Source: Prostheceraeus crozeri
Taxonomy: Eukaryota > Platyhelminthes > Polycladida > Euryleptidae
DNA length: 64,000 bases
Direction: 5' to 3'
Assembly: GCA_907163375.1 (NCBI GenBank)
Contig: CAJQUW010000498.1
Span: forward strand, 372,001-436,000
Part shown: in pieces, positions 34,293 through 47,473 of the stretch
How positions within the stretch are numbered: the first letter of the stretch is position 1
Layout: the number at the start of each line of letters is the position of its first letter
Position numbers and translations under genes: made by a program
Notes under the pieces: model-generated
Told to the model about the DNA's origin: nothing
What the model saw: only the letters and a program-made list of their open reading frames with translations
The model's database searches: none

Positions 34293-36200
34293 TTATAATA
34301 CAGTCTCTAACTTACAAGCATATTTTGTGTAAATCATAGCGCTGAGCTTGTCAGGCTTGAGCCTTTTTCGAAGCTTTGATAAGAGAATCCCCGCCTCGCT
34401 GAATAGTCTTTCTACAGAAGCCGATGACACTGGGGTGGGAAAAAGAATTTTTTCACACTTTGACTCATTTGTGATCCTTTCTCTTTCCAAAAATCCTTGG
34501 TCGGATGTCTGGAGGCCACACGAATGGTCTCAAAAAGCAACATTTCTGCTTCAAGTTGTTCATGAAGCGAAGTCTTCATGCGCTTTGGGCGTGGAGCAAA
34601 CAATGTCTCAAACGGATCACTGGATGTCGAGGGCTCACGTTCCTGGTTATCACTGACTTTGTCCGTGGGGATATCAGATATATGCATTGAATCAAGCAGC
34701 TGATTCAAATAGTTCACAACACTCGATTTGAATCCTTGCATCTCCTGCTCCCATTCATTCATGAACACCTGCAATTCTCGGGTCTTTTTGCTGGAATATC
34801 TAAGAGTTTTCACCATATCCAAAGCCGTGTTGCAGACATCAATGCCTGACAAATAACAAGCCGCTTTTGCAAATGATGAACCACAATATGACCACAGCTT
34901 CTTTCTCATCTGGTTTCGTAGAAGGCAGCAAGTCTCCCGAGCGATGGCAGGCACTTCTTCACTAATCTGCATTTGGAACAAGTGAATATCCAAAGTAAGA
35001 TAGTTCAGGTAAGATAGATGAGAAGTTGGCTCATCAACCTCAACTCTGTCAAAGAAGCACTTGACGGCTTCCATAATATCCAACAGAGATTTCAGTGAAG
35101 GTAAAGGTGGCAAATTGTCAGATACATGAGTCTTCCTCTGACAGAAATGCAGTGTAGTTGTCCACCGCAGATCGAAGTCGAGAATGTTGAAAGCGCCATG
35201 GGCGAGTCGTGCTTTTATCAGGAATAGCACGCTTCAGTCGCTTCGCATTTTGGTCGCGTACATTATAGAAAGATTCCACAGAAGTCAGATTAGACAGCAT
35301 GCCACTTAGTAATTCTGGTGGAGACTTCTCGAAAACGTCCTTGACACAAGTCGACAAGGCATGTTCGGTACAACCAATTCTACCACCCAAGTTCAGCGTC
35401 GTCTAAACGGCCGTCGAACGCTGCGACCATTTTCGGTTCGTTGTCACTAACTATAAAGATAGGTTGAGAGAGCTCACCCTGTTTTTCATCATCCGGTGAC
35501 TTAATGCATTCTTCGAAAATTTTGAAAGTGAACGAAGCGTCGTGTGGTACATCATCCAAATCACAAATCTTAAGTGGATAACTGAACCAACGCCAATCTT
35601 TATCGAGTCCACAAGCAACAATAGCAAAATAAGAAAGTCGATGTTCATGTCTTCCAGATCAAAAATCAATCATGCATGATACACCAGCATCCGGATCGTT
35701 GAGACTGTTTCTAAAATGATGTTGCAACTTGCATAGGATTGCTCTCCCTCAGTCATTAACCACGATGAAATGTAATTTCGTCCGATGGAATAGTCATTGA
35801 TCTTGTTGTTTCTGTGCGTTACCGAAGAAGCGAAGTTTGCGCAAGGAGATGCAATTTGAGCCATGGCGTTGATGGACACAGTCGGATGGGCACAAACAAG
35901 CTTCACTTCATGCTGTTGCCATTGTTCATTTGCTTCTTTCGGAAGAGGAGGCTTGCTTGTTGATGAAGCACACTGAAAACTTCGGTGAATGGTGAGTTGA
36001 TTGGACGTCGCCGTCGCCGGTCCGCAGTTTTTCTCGAGATGGCGCTTTATTGCACTGACCCCACTCTGGTTGACCCACTGTCCTCTTGTCTTCTTAAACC
36101 AAAGAAACAATTTCTTACAGGCATCACAGTGAAGGAAAGGGTCAACAATGGTTTCTTGTCGTCTCCTAAGCTCTCGGCAACCGGTGATATGTCCACTTGC
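34293..36200 (-). pseudogene. BED-finger hAT transposase, frameshifted
   Basis: Minus-strand remains of a hAT transposase, which excises and inserts the element. N-terminal: a BED-type zinc finger with CDACKK (about 36114-36128) and later GVSAIKRHLEKNCG (His/Cys), then a Ser/Thr linker. Middle, in another frame: PIFIVSDNEPKMVAAFDGRL (about 35450-35390), the D-N-x-x-M motif around a catalytic aspartate, followed by GRIGCTEHALSTCVKDVF. An open block of 272 codons (35230-34412) covers the helical insertion and an acidic linker. C-terminal: FPTPVSSASVERLFSEAG and LRKRLKPDKLSAMIYTKYA (34490-34293), the hAT dimerisation motif. At least three frame changes and one stop break the gene. The start codon is not identifiable. 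Confidence 0.88.
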
Positions 36201-36640
36201 ACGGCCTTTATCCTCGAATCAAGATTGGCACTACCACTGGTTAATGACTTCGGTGGCGGAACAAATGATACACGAGCAGCAGAAATGTGCTGTTGCAGAG
36301 TTTTTTGTCTACTTCGAAGAACTTGTTCGAAGACATCGCAGCGACGACCTGCCTCAGAGTGGGAACTGAAGTTGCAGACGATTATAATTACATCATATAG
36401 CTCGGTTCCTCTTCGGTCTGCAGCCTAATGAATCATCGCCAAGCGTCAATCAGGGGAACAGAATGTTTTGCGAGCTCACATTCCCTCACTTGAATTGTCA
36501 AAAGTTGCGTAAGTGAAATTGATCATGCAGCGCATGGGGCGAGAGAATCGGTCGTTCACTGACATGGATACTGATTCTCCTCCCGTCGGTTGACGATGCG
36601 AATTGACAGACAGCATCATCAGATAATTACATAATCCAGG

Positions 36641-36662
36641 TTCTCTCTCTCTCTCTCTCTCA
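36641..36662 (+). repeat. CT microsatellite
   Basis: An uninterrupted run of about ten CT dinucleotides within the inner hAT element. Confidence 0.9.
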
Positions 36663-37089
36663 TTCAAGACCGATATTAGTCTTCTTATAAGATTGATAAG
36701 CCAAGAAAAGAAGTGTTATGATGATGGTTACCGACCCGTGTTTCGTCACCCTGACAGAATCATGCTTTTTTCAGACAAGGACAGCCTGCTTACTGTAGAC
36801 ACACCTGTACAATGTACATGTATAAATGTTGTATTTTCACTTCAATCTGTGCGTCATTCATGAGCGGCTTCGCCTAGTCATCCAGTAAGATGAGTGCAAC
36901 TACAGCCTGCATTCTCGCTTTCTCACAACCTTTGCAAACCAAAAAAGAGTTGATACTTTCAAATAAGATTTAAATTTATCTTATTTTGGTGATCAAAATT
37001 TTCATTTAATTCCCATGGGATTCCCATGAACTGAAGCAAGATTCCCATCTCATGGCAATTCCCATTCCCACGGCAAGCCTGAGGAATTC

Positions 37090-38870
37090 ACACAAATTAA
37101 AGGCTCGAAAACAATTGCTGCTGTCTACTTAGAAATGTTGGTTGGTGGAGAGAAGTTATTTGAGTAAAATTTGCATGCTCGATTCTCTGTCGCTATGTCT
37201 GACGATACCCAATGATGTGTGACCTTGATTTCAGAGACTATACAGCTACTGAAGAAATCAGGTATTCTGAGGTTTTATTCATCTTGAAAATTTTCTTGCA
37301 ATGCCAGCTGACCTTCGTTTTGCTTGTTTCGTTTGATTTTGTTGGTCTTTCGTATAAAATTTCCTCTGGTTGAGCCTAAATATTCTCGAAATATGTAATT
37401 GATCAAAATATCTCGATAATATTCATGCTTCACATCTAAAGTATTTAGCCATTCAATCTACTTTCGCATCATACATGTTCCATGCATCTCATTGCTCATT
37501 CGATACATGATAATCTGAAATACGATAATGCATACGACAGTCATTGATATAGACTTATCCCTTTCACACAGACTTATTACGGCAGAGCTCTGTGAGGAGA
37601 TATTTTTTGACACTTCGTATCAATAAAAGTTTCGTTTTGATATTTGATTTGGTATCAATAAAAATAGGAATATTCACACGATGTCACTAGTGATTGTTAT
37701 CACAACGCACTCGTACATGTAGCGCCACTCAAATAATTCAGTTCATCTGTATGTACTTGGTAATCTAATTCATGAATTACAATCTTGTCATCGTGCAATT
37801 TTCTATTCACGCGTTACGCATGATTACTCCATTTGCTTTTCAATAAATGTCATTCTTACATCAAATATACAACTTTCTACTTAAATCTGACATTAGCGGA
37901 AGTTAATGAAATTTGAATCGATTGCCATCAGAAGCAACAAAATATTAGTTTAACGATTTTTCTAGGATAATTTTCACACATGTAGTATCTCACATAACAA
38001 ATGCATGAATAGATGATTTAGGCCTACTGCAATCTTATTTTTTGACTTCATTTGATTAAGAAATGTAAAATTTGAAATTTAGTCTGTAGGGCCCTCAACT
38101 TAACTAATCATCTCTCTACAACTTTAATAGGAAGCACTAAAAAGGATAGTCAAGAATTAAAACAAGAAACAGAATCGCTTAAATTTTTTAAGAACCGATC
38201 GGCATTTGTGGTGCATGAACTTTGATTATAAGATAATTTTGATGAGGCTACATATCCATTTATCATATGACAAGTGATATGATACACTTGACTCTTCATA
38301 ACTAATCTAAACAACAATTTTGAGAGGCCTCTACCCAGATAGACCTAGAATCTTAAATGAAAATAAAACTAAAGATGATACCTGTTCTGATGTTTTAGGT
38401 ATTTTTCTTCCTTCTTTCTTAATTAGTTTGCTTAAGTCGGGTATGATGTTGCGTTTGCATGAGTAATTCCTTCCCGTTAACATAATTGCGTCATCGAACC
38501 GCGCAGGTCAGTTTCGGTTCATGGGATTGTTGCATGGGACTTCCGTCAATGGTCGATTTCACGCCTGGCGCGCGCCTCGCTTTCTTCCCAATCAGACAAT
38601 GCGGCGTAAAGACTGAGTGGCGACTTACATAAATGCTCTTGTGCTCTGTATAAGAGCTCTCCACCCCTTCGGCACCAAATTCGAATTGTGTCTTATGTGT
38701 GTATCATGTGTATAATGTGCTAATGCTCAGATTCAGTTCGCGTTGACTTGCTTACCCGAATGAACATAATACACGATACGAATTGGTTTTGATTGATAAT
38801 TGATCGTCTCCGGGTTTGAACAAACCAATACCAGAAAAGGAAATTCCACTAGCATCATTCACCCTTGCAG
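37090..38870. other. interior of the outer hAT element, non-coding
   Basis: No transposase motifs on either strand. It is AT-rich except for the GC-richer block 38500-38670. Confidence 0.6.
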
Positions 38871-39006
38871 CATGTGGTTCAGGTGGGTCGTGGGTCATGT
38901 TTTCGTGAAAAGTCGGTGGGTCAAGTGGGTCGTGGGTCACATATGCCGTGAGTCAGGTGGGTCATGGGTCAAGTTTTGTTGACCCACTTCCAACTCTGCT
39001 GTAAAC

Positions 39007-41337
39007 CGAGAGCTACCAAATGAGATAATGTTCGCTGCCAAACCTACTCATCAAAAGTAACTAACTTTCTTCCCAAATGGAGATAGTTTGGCTTTCATGG
39101 CTACTAGACCCATCTGCTAGCGGCTGCCTGAATGATATGGTACCCATAGTTTTACTGGAACTTCTCATATTAAGGTTTTTATCAATACTACTTATGGATG
39201 CCATGGGCAGCAGTAGATTTACTAAATTTTTCCTGCAGCATCCCTAGACCCTAGTTTACATGTAGTATACATCTGTTACTAAGACAGATGATATCACAGT
39301 CATATCGCAGTCACCTCCACCCAAATGTTCCGACTTGATTCACAGTCTCACTAAATATGTGCTGAGTTAACTGAGATTATTGGATCTTACCTATCTTGGA
39401 TATTACCATTGCGCAATATTATATGGATGTTCCTTTATATTTATCAAGCATCAGTTAATTTTACTTTATGAATTAACATGCATTATCAGGTCGGAATTGT
39501 AATAATCTTAATTTCCAAATAACTTGGCATACATTGTTTATTTATGTGAACTTGTTGCTTATATATAAAATTCATTCACAATTACATGCAATAGAATCAA
39601 ATTCACTATTGTAAGTTCGATATTTAAATGTTAAGATCTTACTACTTGTAGCGCAGCAAAAAGCAACATGCAACTCTTGACATATATGAGATTAGAAGAA
39701 AAAGAAGCATCTGATAGAAACCTACAGGATTGCTTTGCTGTCACATGAAAGGAAATAAAGCTTTTGATATCAAGCATTTCATCTGTTAGGTAGCCTATGA
39801 TTCACAGTCTATAGTACTGCCGGAGGGAAAAGAGGCATAGAAAAGAGCCAATATTTATTCAAGCGTACTTCATGTCATGTCATATAACTGGGATATTGTC
39901 AAATGAAAACTTTGAATTGGAACACTGTTTAGTGATTTTTGTGATTTCTCTCTCCCTCTAAATACGCTTGTCCATCGTTTTTTATGTTTCTTCTAGTTTA
40001 CTTGAATGACAGATGATATAGTGCCACCGCTCTACTCACCGACATTGCCACTCTCATATCTTCTCGATTGCAAATGAGATCAGATTAGTGCTAATAAACT
40101 CTATCATAATCTGACTTCCTTCAGTTAGATTTTGGGTACTTCCGCCTCATGCCAACACAACATTGATATCAATGAGCCGTTTGACAATTATACCATCTAA
40201 GTTAAAAACTGTCAAACGCCGAATGAGACACAGAAACGGCAACCTATGCTGAGAATATCTGATTCACAATATATCGGAATTCTCGAGAGAAGAAAATCTC
40301 ATCAAAAGTTTTATAATGAGTGTGATGCAGATTCATATTAGACATATCAACATTGGCTAAATATTTGAAATTTTTTTATTGTTTAAAGTGTTGCAGATCA
40401 GTGAAAATCCAACCAGTTTCTAATTGTGGTGTATCATTTTAAACCTCTGAGTGTGGCCAACATTTTTACGGATTTTAGAAGTTCATAGGTATGTTGACAT
40501 TGACGATATCCAGCGATTTAGAATTTGGAAAGTTTTCCTAGTTTTACATGCCTGTACTGAAGTTTAATTAAGATTAGGTTGTCTATGTCTACAAGATGCT
40601 TCATTTCCTGTGGGAGTTGATTGAGGTGCTGAATGTCCTTCATGGTAATTTGAGTGACTTTAAGATAGCCAAATACTCAAAAAGAAGGTGAGAACTCTGA
40701 AATTAATGAAATGAGCTTTTACTTCATTAAAAGAATAAAGAACAATGACTATAGGAAGATGACTTTGGTAGTAGTATGTTATCTTATCTATATTCTAATG
40801 ATTTCTCCAAGTTGGATGCTGTAATCTAATTGATCAAACCACACATTGATATTTCTTAACAGTAAATGACCAGTAGTACACCGTTAAACAAACTTGTTCG
40901 TATTAAGGTTATGAAAGGGTATGCATAATAATAAAGATCCAAAATTTATTGAAGGGCATGTTCTCTATGAATGATTTTGCTAGATTTAACGATCAAACTT
41001 TAATGTTATTAAAATACAACGCTTGCCAAATGTGCTGCACACGTCTTGTAATGACTTTCTCTATATTTATACTTGGTAAGGAGTCTGGGTATTTTTTATC
41101 CTCTATCTCACATAGGTATGAATGTAGCGAAGGTCACGTTTAGTCGTGTGCAATGCATTAGGTAATTGCTTTATTTTAATTATATTGGGATAGGCAGTTT
41201 TTCTATGTGGGGGTGATAATGATGTTTAATGTGAAGAACAGGATTATTGATCAAAAGATCGGGTTTTCTCATAAAATCTGGATAAGATGCGGAATTCCAA
41301 AATACGGTAAATGAAGTTAACAACAATGAAATTAAAC
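39007..41337. other. non-coding stretch
   Basis: Nothing recognised. Confidence 0.5.
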
Positions 41338-41423
41338 GTCACAATTGTGACCGCCGACATTCAGGCAAGTAGCGGGGATCGATTGTCCTCCCAGGCATCT
41401 TAAAACATGTTGTGAATGCAATT
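41338..41423 (-). repeat. dispersed repeat, copy 2
   Basis: This is the inverted counterpart of 26055-26140 and again ends in the palindrome GTCACAATTGTGAC. Only the ~86-bp block is shared; the flanks differ. Confidence 0.8.
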
Positions 41424-41467
41424 AAAAAATGAAATTAAATAAACGATAGATCCGAGGTATCGAATGC

Positions 41468-41530
41468 GGTTTGTAGTCTAGATGGGTAGGCATTTGAGCT
41501 ACAAAAGTAACCACTTGGTTCGATGCCTCT
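41468..41530 (+). mobile_element. tRNA-like SINE head
   Basis: TAGTCTAGATGGGTAGGC fits box A, and GGTTCGATGCC at about 41517-41527 fits box B, spaced 31-43 bp apart as in tRNAs. The stems are too poor for a functional tRNA, so a tRNA-derived SINE or tRNA pseudogene is likelier. Confidence 0.5.
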
Positions 41531-42109
41531 ATTCGCATAAGTAGTATCAAGAATATTTTTCACTGATATCAAAATATTTCCCTTGAAAATTTAAATGATA
41601 GATAAAACATCTGAGGGTCATGTTTATCCGGACAAAATAATTTTGAAATTACAATAAGAATCGGAAAATCTATGAAAAAAGTCAAAATCCACATTTTCAT
41701 TATAATTTTCAGTTGCAAACATGCTGCACGATATCTTTACGGAAATTGAGGCCAGTGACAAAAGCTTGTATTTCTCACCTGAAAATTGGTAGATGATATT
41801 ATTACAACAAGGTTGGGAAATTGATATTTGGTGTAGATGATGAATCTGCTAAACATACATATTACGATGCTTACATTGTAAACTGTAAGCAGCCAAATAG
41901 GCCTACCGGCCAAAATAGCAGCCATGATGAACGGACAATTACAATAAACAATTTGAGAAAATAGGCAATCAAAAGTAACTGCTCAGAGTCCACAATAAGA
42001 CAATTGCCAGTCAAAACAGCAGACATACTGTCTACCTTTCTAAGAATATTGTCTCTGTAGCGATTAAACACCGGGAAATTATATCTGGATTCGTGTGACC
42101 ATATTCGCT
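41531..42109. other. non-coding stretch
   Basis: Nothing recognised. Confidence 0.5.
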
Positions 42110-42111
42110 TC

Positions 42112-42170
<59 letters not shown>
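42110..42170 (+). repeat. compound microsatellite (CT)n(CA)n
   Basis: About 30 bp of CT repeats with one interruption pass directly into about 12 CA repeats. Confidence 0.95.
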
Positions 42171-44563
42171 TATGTTCTTATCGTGAATCGCTCTGATATT
42201 TTTTTGACTTTAGGGAAGTAAATATACCCTTAAGGTCTTAAATCGAACCCTAGTAGTTTTAAGCATTGCACATTCACATAGTGGAAAAACACTAAGGATA
42301 CCATTCAATTTTGACAAAAGTTTATATTCTACATAAGTAGTATGATATGCAGTAGACGTAATAATGCAAATTAGTCCGTTCGATGAGACAAAAATTGTCT
42401 GATAAACGGGAAACTCTCTGTTATTTCGTAGTATCTGCCAAAATGCTGATTTGGCTGATAAATTGTCTGGTAAGTGACTGCTTACAGTTTACAGTGTATA
42501 ATTCAATACCAAACTCGTAAGCCCTTATAGATGCGGATCATTTTCGCTGAACACTGTGCATGTCCATGTACGAGTAATCACTGGAAAGTAGCAGCGACTC
42601 TGCCGGATTGAAAAACTGAGTTCCTTGACCACGGAAAGTGGAGTGAAGTTGACAAAGTTGTTTATCGAAAAGTGCTGGATAAGTGATAGGAACACTAGTC
42701 TAATGACATCGCTTCTAATTGTCTGCGTGACACTTTGCTTAAGTGATGCTGCTATTGCCATTTAATTGTTTTAATTATTTTGTTTTCTTTTGTTCTTGAT
42801 ATAGTGCACGCTTGATGGAAATTCACGATTTCTATCTGTGAAGATCAGCCATTTCTTTCATTTGAGAAAGACAAGATTTCCATTTGGGATAGAACAAATA
42901 CATTATATCAAGCTTGTCAAGTTTGCTTTCAGACCTACACAAAAGTATATGACGTACACCGGCCTATCCAAATGACGCTTCATAAACACATGAAATCAAT
43001 TTTATTGCTGGATTATAATTCGAGATTCCCATATTTGTAGTTTCGCTACAGAATGTTTGTGAAATTCACTATTACTTTGTTGGAATAGGACTCAGAGCTT
43101 ATGAATTCATGACAATGGGTCAAAACACTGCCACAAAGCCAATGAAAAGAAAGAATTGACACATGAGGACTTCTGATAATACTTCGATGATTGAAAGCGG
43201 TTGAGGTGAGGGCACTTATTATAAATCCAGTCACAATAACTTTATCCTTCTAGACACGCATTTTATTAGCTGGAACTGGTTAGTCCTCTGCTTTTAGATG
43301 ATTCAAACAGTCTTGGTTCAGATGAAGATCTCATAGAACACCTACCTTTGAAATGCATCGTTAGTCGATATCTGATTCTTTGAGACAAATTTCTGAATTC
43401 CCAACAATAAATCTACAAAAGAACGAAATGACATTGTTAGGGCAACAAAAAATAATGGCGATTATCAAAAATTGTCATGTTAGCATCATCTATTGCTAAC
43501 TAATTTACAGCAGGAGGAATCAGATTTTGAATCAGCGGGTTAAAAGGTAATCTATTTACTAAAATCTACAAGTGATAGTCTCAAAATTGTCAAAATTTAA
43601 TCTCAAGCGTATTGTAGATAATAGGAAAACGAGTAATAATGGATTTTGAAGTTGTTTCATTGTCGAGGTTAAAATTGGCCTAAAAAGTTAATTTTGAATA
43701 GAAAAAAGCAACCGGAAGATGTCCGTGTTGCTTTGACTAAAAGTGTGTAAAATAATTCTAATTTGTCTTTTAATGCTCAAAAATTGATAATAGGCTTACG
43801 ATTTGAAATTGATTGCATTACGCACCTGCAAGTTGCGTCACGACCATCGTTGTCATCGTTGACAATGATAGTTTGTGCAATTCGGATTTCAGATGAGTCT
43901 AGCATTTGATTTCCAAAACACACGTACAGGATTTTATTTTTTCATCAATTGACAAGGCCAGAAACGGCGACATAAATTTTGGATTGCATCATTAATTTTC
44001 GTGCGTCGGAAGCCTAATTAGTATTATTTCTCACATTTTTGTTGCAACAACATGATATCCAAACACTTCTTCATCAATAAAATTTAAATCACTAAATTGG
44101 AAAATCTCCACCTCTCCATAAATTATCGTAAAGCGCAATCTTATTGGAAAGCAGATTATCATGGTCAATTTCTCTAAATATCAATTTCATAATGTCTATT
44201 ACAGCTAAGTCACTCAGATCAACGGTGAAGTACTCCACTTAAGCTTCAATATTGTGTGATCCCATTCAGCTTATCCTTCTCCACAGTCATTTCATCACAG
44301 AATCTCCTTTCAGTATCCACTTCTCGACTGCTCATATTGAAATTGAAGAATGAATCCTTACAGAAATAATAATGATAAAGCAGAAATTGTCAAAAAATCA
44401 TTTTGTAGCAGCGCTTAACAACGACGCAACGCAACTATACCCAACCGAAGTTAGACGAGAGTTATTGATAACATGGAAATGATCTTTGCGATGGGAGTCA
44501 TAATGCCAGCTTGAAAAGCAGTCATAGGCCTACGTGATGTGAATGTGTGAATTTACGAATATA
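42171..44563. other. non-coding stretch
   Basis: No gene or large repeat recognised. Confidence 0.5.
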
Positions 44564-44739
44564 AAAACATGGGCGCAACATGACTTCTCGCACGCCAAAA
44601 TTATTCAGTAAATGCCACTAAATGATTACTCGCCCGCCAATGTATAACATGAAAAGCAATCATTCAAATGCAAAAAACATGATGTATTACGTCAAAAAAT
44701 TGAACAGATATTTACATGGGATACTTTTGTGAAATATGT

Positions 44740-44961
44740 TCAATTACATATAATTTCACATAGGTCCTGAAGATGCATTCGTTCGGTAGCCATCAAACCA
44801 TCTGTTGATCCATGTAGGTCGGTATGACGGTCCTTTTCATGCCATTCTGCTTGGTTTACAATTATCTTTGTTCGTGACCAATAAGCCTCAATATGATTTG
44901 TGGTGCAGTGGGTAACAGGATCCGCATAAAAATTTTTATGGTTAACGCTCATACACCACAC
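44740..44961 (-). pseudogene. Merlin (IS1595/ISXO2-like) transposase fragment
   Basis: A 73-codon frame with MSVNHKNFYADPVTHCTTNH directly followed by IEAYWSRTK. The pattern VNHs.nFvdPVTgahTn.IE..W...K surrounds the third catalytic acidic residue (here the Glu of HIEAYW) in transposases of Merlin and its bacterial IS1595 relatives. The first two acidic residues and the N-terminal zinc ribbon are absent, so it is a dead deletion product. The first residues overlap the tandem repeat (CACACACATGC), so the ATG is unlikely to be an original start. Confidence 0.7.
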
Positions 44962-45043
44962 ACATGCGCCATAACAGAGGGCTCATACACCACACACAGA
45001 CGCCGTAACAGAGCGCTCATACACCACACACAGTCGCAACGAC
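44947..45043 (+). repeat. 34-bp tandem repeat, three units
   Basis: Units start at 44947, 44981 and 45015, each beginning GCTCATACACCACACACA. They abut the right inverted repeat of the Merlin element, probably as an internal expansion. Confidence 0.9.
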
Positions 45044-45118
45044 GGCAGGCAAGTAATCATTCAGTGGCACTTACTAAATAATTTTGGCGAGCGAGAAGTC
45101 ATGTTGCGCCATAACATG

Positions 45119-47465
45119 TACTTACTATATTCACTCATAAATAATGCACTTAATTTGTAACTCTGCACACGCATAATGCAAACCGGGAAATTTTCGAAAA
45201 TTTCACAAAATGCGGACAATATGAGAAAGTAAAGTCGTGCAGTTTTTTGAATTTCTTTTCAATCACTCTTTATAGGTCCCTTGTATTGAATTATGGAGCC
45301 AAGAATAAACTCTAAAATTACTTATGCGGCATGAAAGCACATGAAAGACATTGCAAGACAAATAACAAACATCAAAGATCGTAGACTATAGACAGATGGA
45401 AACTCACGTGACTTTATTTCCAACATGCAAAGTTTGTTTCAGGCTATGCCTTCAGCTTGCTCAATGACTAGTCAATTTAATTGGCATATTTTGACTCCAG
45501 ATAATCGAAATATATATTATTTTTTAGTGCACATTATTTCTCTACTTTTGCATACAAGTAAAGCTTTTGATTTATTGTTATTTTCGCAATGATTGCATAC
45601 ATAATTATCATTCTGGCGATTGGGAGGATTCACAAAAATTTAACGTCGCAATTTTAGTTTTATAGCTTTCAGAAAAATTTAGCTGCGCCCTATTACTTAC
45701 ATTATATGACTTTAATTCGGAAGAGAAAAAAGTTTGAGTGAATCTTGAAATATTTTGCATGATCGAAAATTTAAGTAAGCCTGTAATTTTCAGTAACATC
45801 AAAATGATTGCTAACCTTAAATAAAACTGGTCGCAGCCGGAGTCGGTCCGGTTCCCATTCTGTTTACAAATTAAATTAAAATTATTCAAGCGTATTTGGA
45901 TTCCATTGCACAAATAAATCACACACTATTGAAAGTTGCACACTTGAGTTATTTTAGTTGACTACATCACAAATAGACTCAGCTTTAATGGCTAAATATT
46001 ATTTTTTGAAGTTTATGAATAGCATGAGCATTTGATAAACTCATATGATAAACCACATTTCGACTAGTTGATGAGAAAACCTCAGAGCATTTGGCTACGG
46101 TTTAAGAACTTGAAATGAAGCTTTCATTGAAGATAAGATTAAGAATCAATTCTATTGAATAGTGATTTCTTTCGTGGCAAACAAACTGACCTATTTTTAG
46201 ATGAGACAGGTTTGCCAACAATATGGTTAGACACAGGTATCCAAGATTTTCATGTCTTACTTCTAAGAAATTTCTGCTATTGTTCTTCGTGAATAGGACT
46301 TGTACTTGTATGTTAGCAGATCTCCATTCGAACTTATAGCAAGAAAAGCTTGATTTTGTACAATGCTGTAGAATGACTGAAAACTGAAATTTAGGTATTC
46401 GATATATCTAGCTCTAGAACATCCCTAATAGATCTCCATATAATCTAATCTAATAAAATAATCTTCTAATGAAAAAATATTTCTTGTCCATCTGTATATG
46501 GTTTCGAATGATAATACATTATTAATAGTAATACATAAATTAGATCTTCAGTCGGCTGTAATATTTTATTATCCGATCAGTCCACCATTTTTATGTGACG
46601 CCGTGAATTCACATTTTACTATTTCGAGATAAAATAAAAAAAACTTCCATTAGATAAAACTTTCATTAGAAAATTCGTATTCTCATTTGAGTGCTCTTCT
46701 GTTGATTCAAATGTCACAAGATATGGCGAGACATTTATTTTTATTAATTACTGTCTGCAGTGCATGAAGTAGGCAATCCGATTTTGTATTTCGGATGACT
46801 TCCTTTTATGTTGTTGTACAAAGCCTTTATGTACAAGGTTACCTTAATTAGTGATAAGTTTAGTACATGATTATCTTCTTCAATATCTATTTCCTTCACA
46901 ATTAGCTTGAGTCTTGCAATATCGCATTGCAAAATATCAAAATATCAAAATAGTGGAACTATAGACGAAGCGTTCAAATGTTTAAGGGAACTAATGCATG
47001 TATATTGTGTTATTACACCTACGTTTGTTTGATCTTTGATACATCATTATTCCCGACTGGTTCGAAAATTCAAGTTTCTCGTGTATTTCGTCAAAGTGAG
47101 ATTTCCTAAACATTCTTATTTAGTTTTAAATTAACGTGAAATTTGTATTTCATCAAATTTTGATTTTCAATTGTCGACCAATATTGACAAATTTCACCTA
47201 TTATTTTGTCAACTTATCAATCTGATGTTTGGACAAGTCACATCCATTTACTATGATTGTTTGATGGTGTGATTTTGGTGACTAAATGTGTTGTTGACAG
47301 TTGAGGTTGACTGCTTCAGACAGATGCTCTGAATTATTGTGGGCAATCTATATATTCGCGTGGGAATGCACGGATGCTTATGCCAGTGAATGTTTCAGCA
47401 ATCTCCTTTCAGCTGACAAGGGACGATGGCTGAACACAAGAAGTTTGACACTCTAGTAGTCTATA
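45119..47465. other. non-coding stretch
   Basis: No gene recognised on either strand. Confidence 0.5.
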
Positions 47466-47473
47466 GTGTATAA

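Larger units (their letters stand above)
32382..37081 (-). mobile_element. inner hAT element, 4.7 kb, inserted inside the outer hAT
   Basis: The ends are CAGGCTTGCCGTGGGAAT on both sides. They are flanked by AGAAATTC (32374-32381) and AGGAATTC (37082-37089), an 8-bp target duplication with one mismatch. The subterminal zones repeat ATTCCCA/TGGGAAT. The element contains a broken transposase on the minus strand (34.3-36.2 kb), a minisatellite, an inverted GIY-YIG duplication and a CT run. It must be younger than the outer element. Confidence 0.88.
32107..38998. mobile_element. outer hAT-type element with GGGTC subterminal arrays, carrying a nested hAT
   Basis: The ends are CAGAGTTGGAAGTGGGTC on both sides, flanked by a perfect 8-bp duplication CTGTAAAC (32099-32106 and 38999-39006). 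Inside each end lie clusters of GTGGGTC/ATGGGTC (32123-32175 and 38880-38970). The left end also contains an inverted copy of its own terminus at about 32184 (GACCCACTTCCAACCAG), so it can snap back on itself. Subtracting the nested element and its duplication leaves about 2.2 kb with no transposase, so it is non-autonomous. About 38500-38670 is GC-richer (ggcgcgcgcc) with a TATA-like tgtataag and might be a former promoter. Confidence 0.9.
44572..45110 (-). mobile_element. Merlin-type DNA transposon, internally deleted, 539 bp
   Basis: 67-bp inverted repeats (44572-44638 and 45044-45110) begin GGCGCAACATGACTTCTCGC on both sides. They are flanked by an 8-bp duplication with one mismatch (AAAACATG at 44564-44571, ATAACATG at 45111-45118). 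GG-initial ends and 8-9-bp duplications are features of Merlin. The interior keeps a transposase fragment and a 34-bp tandem repeat. Confidence 0.78.
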
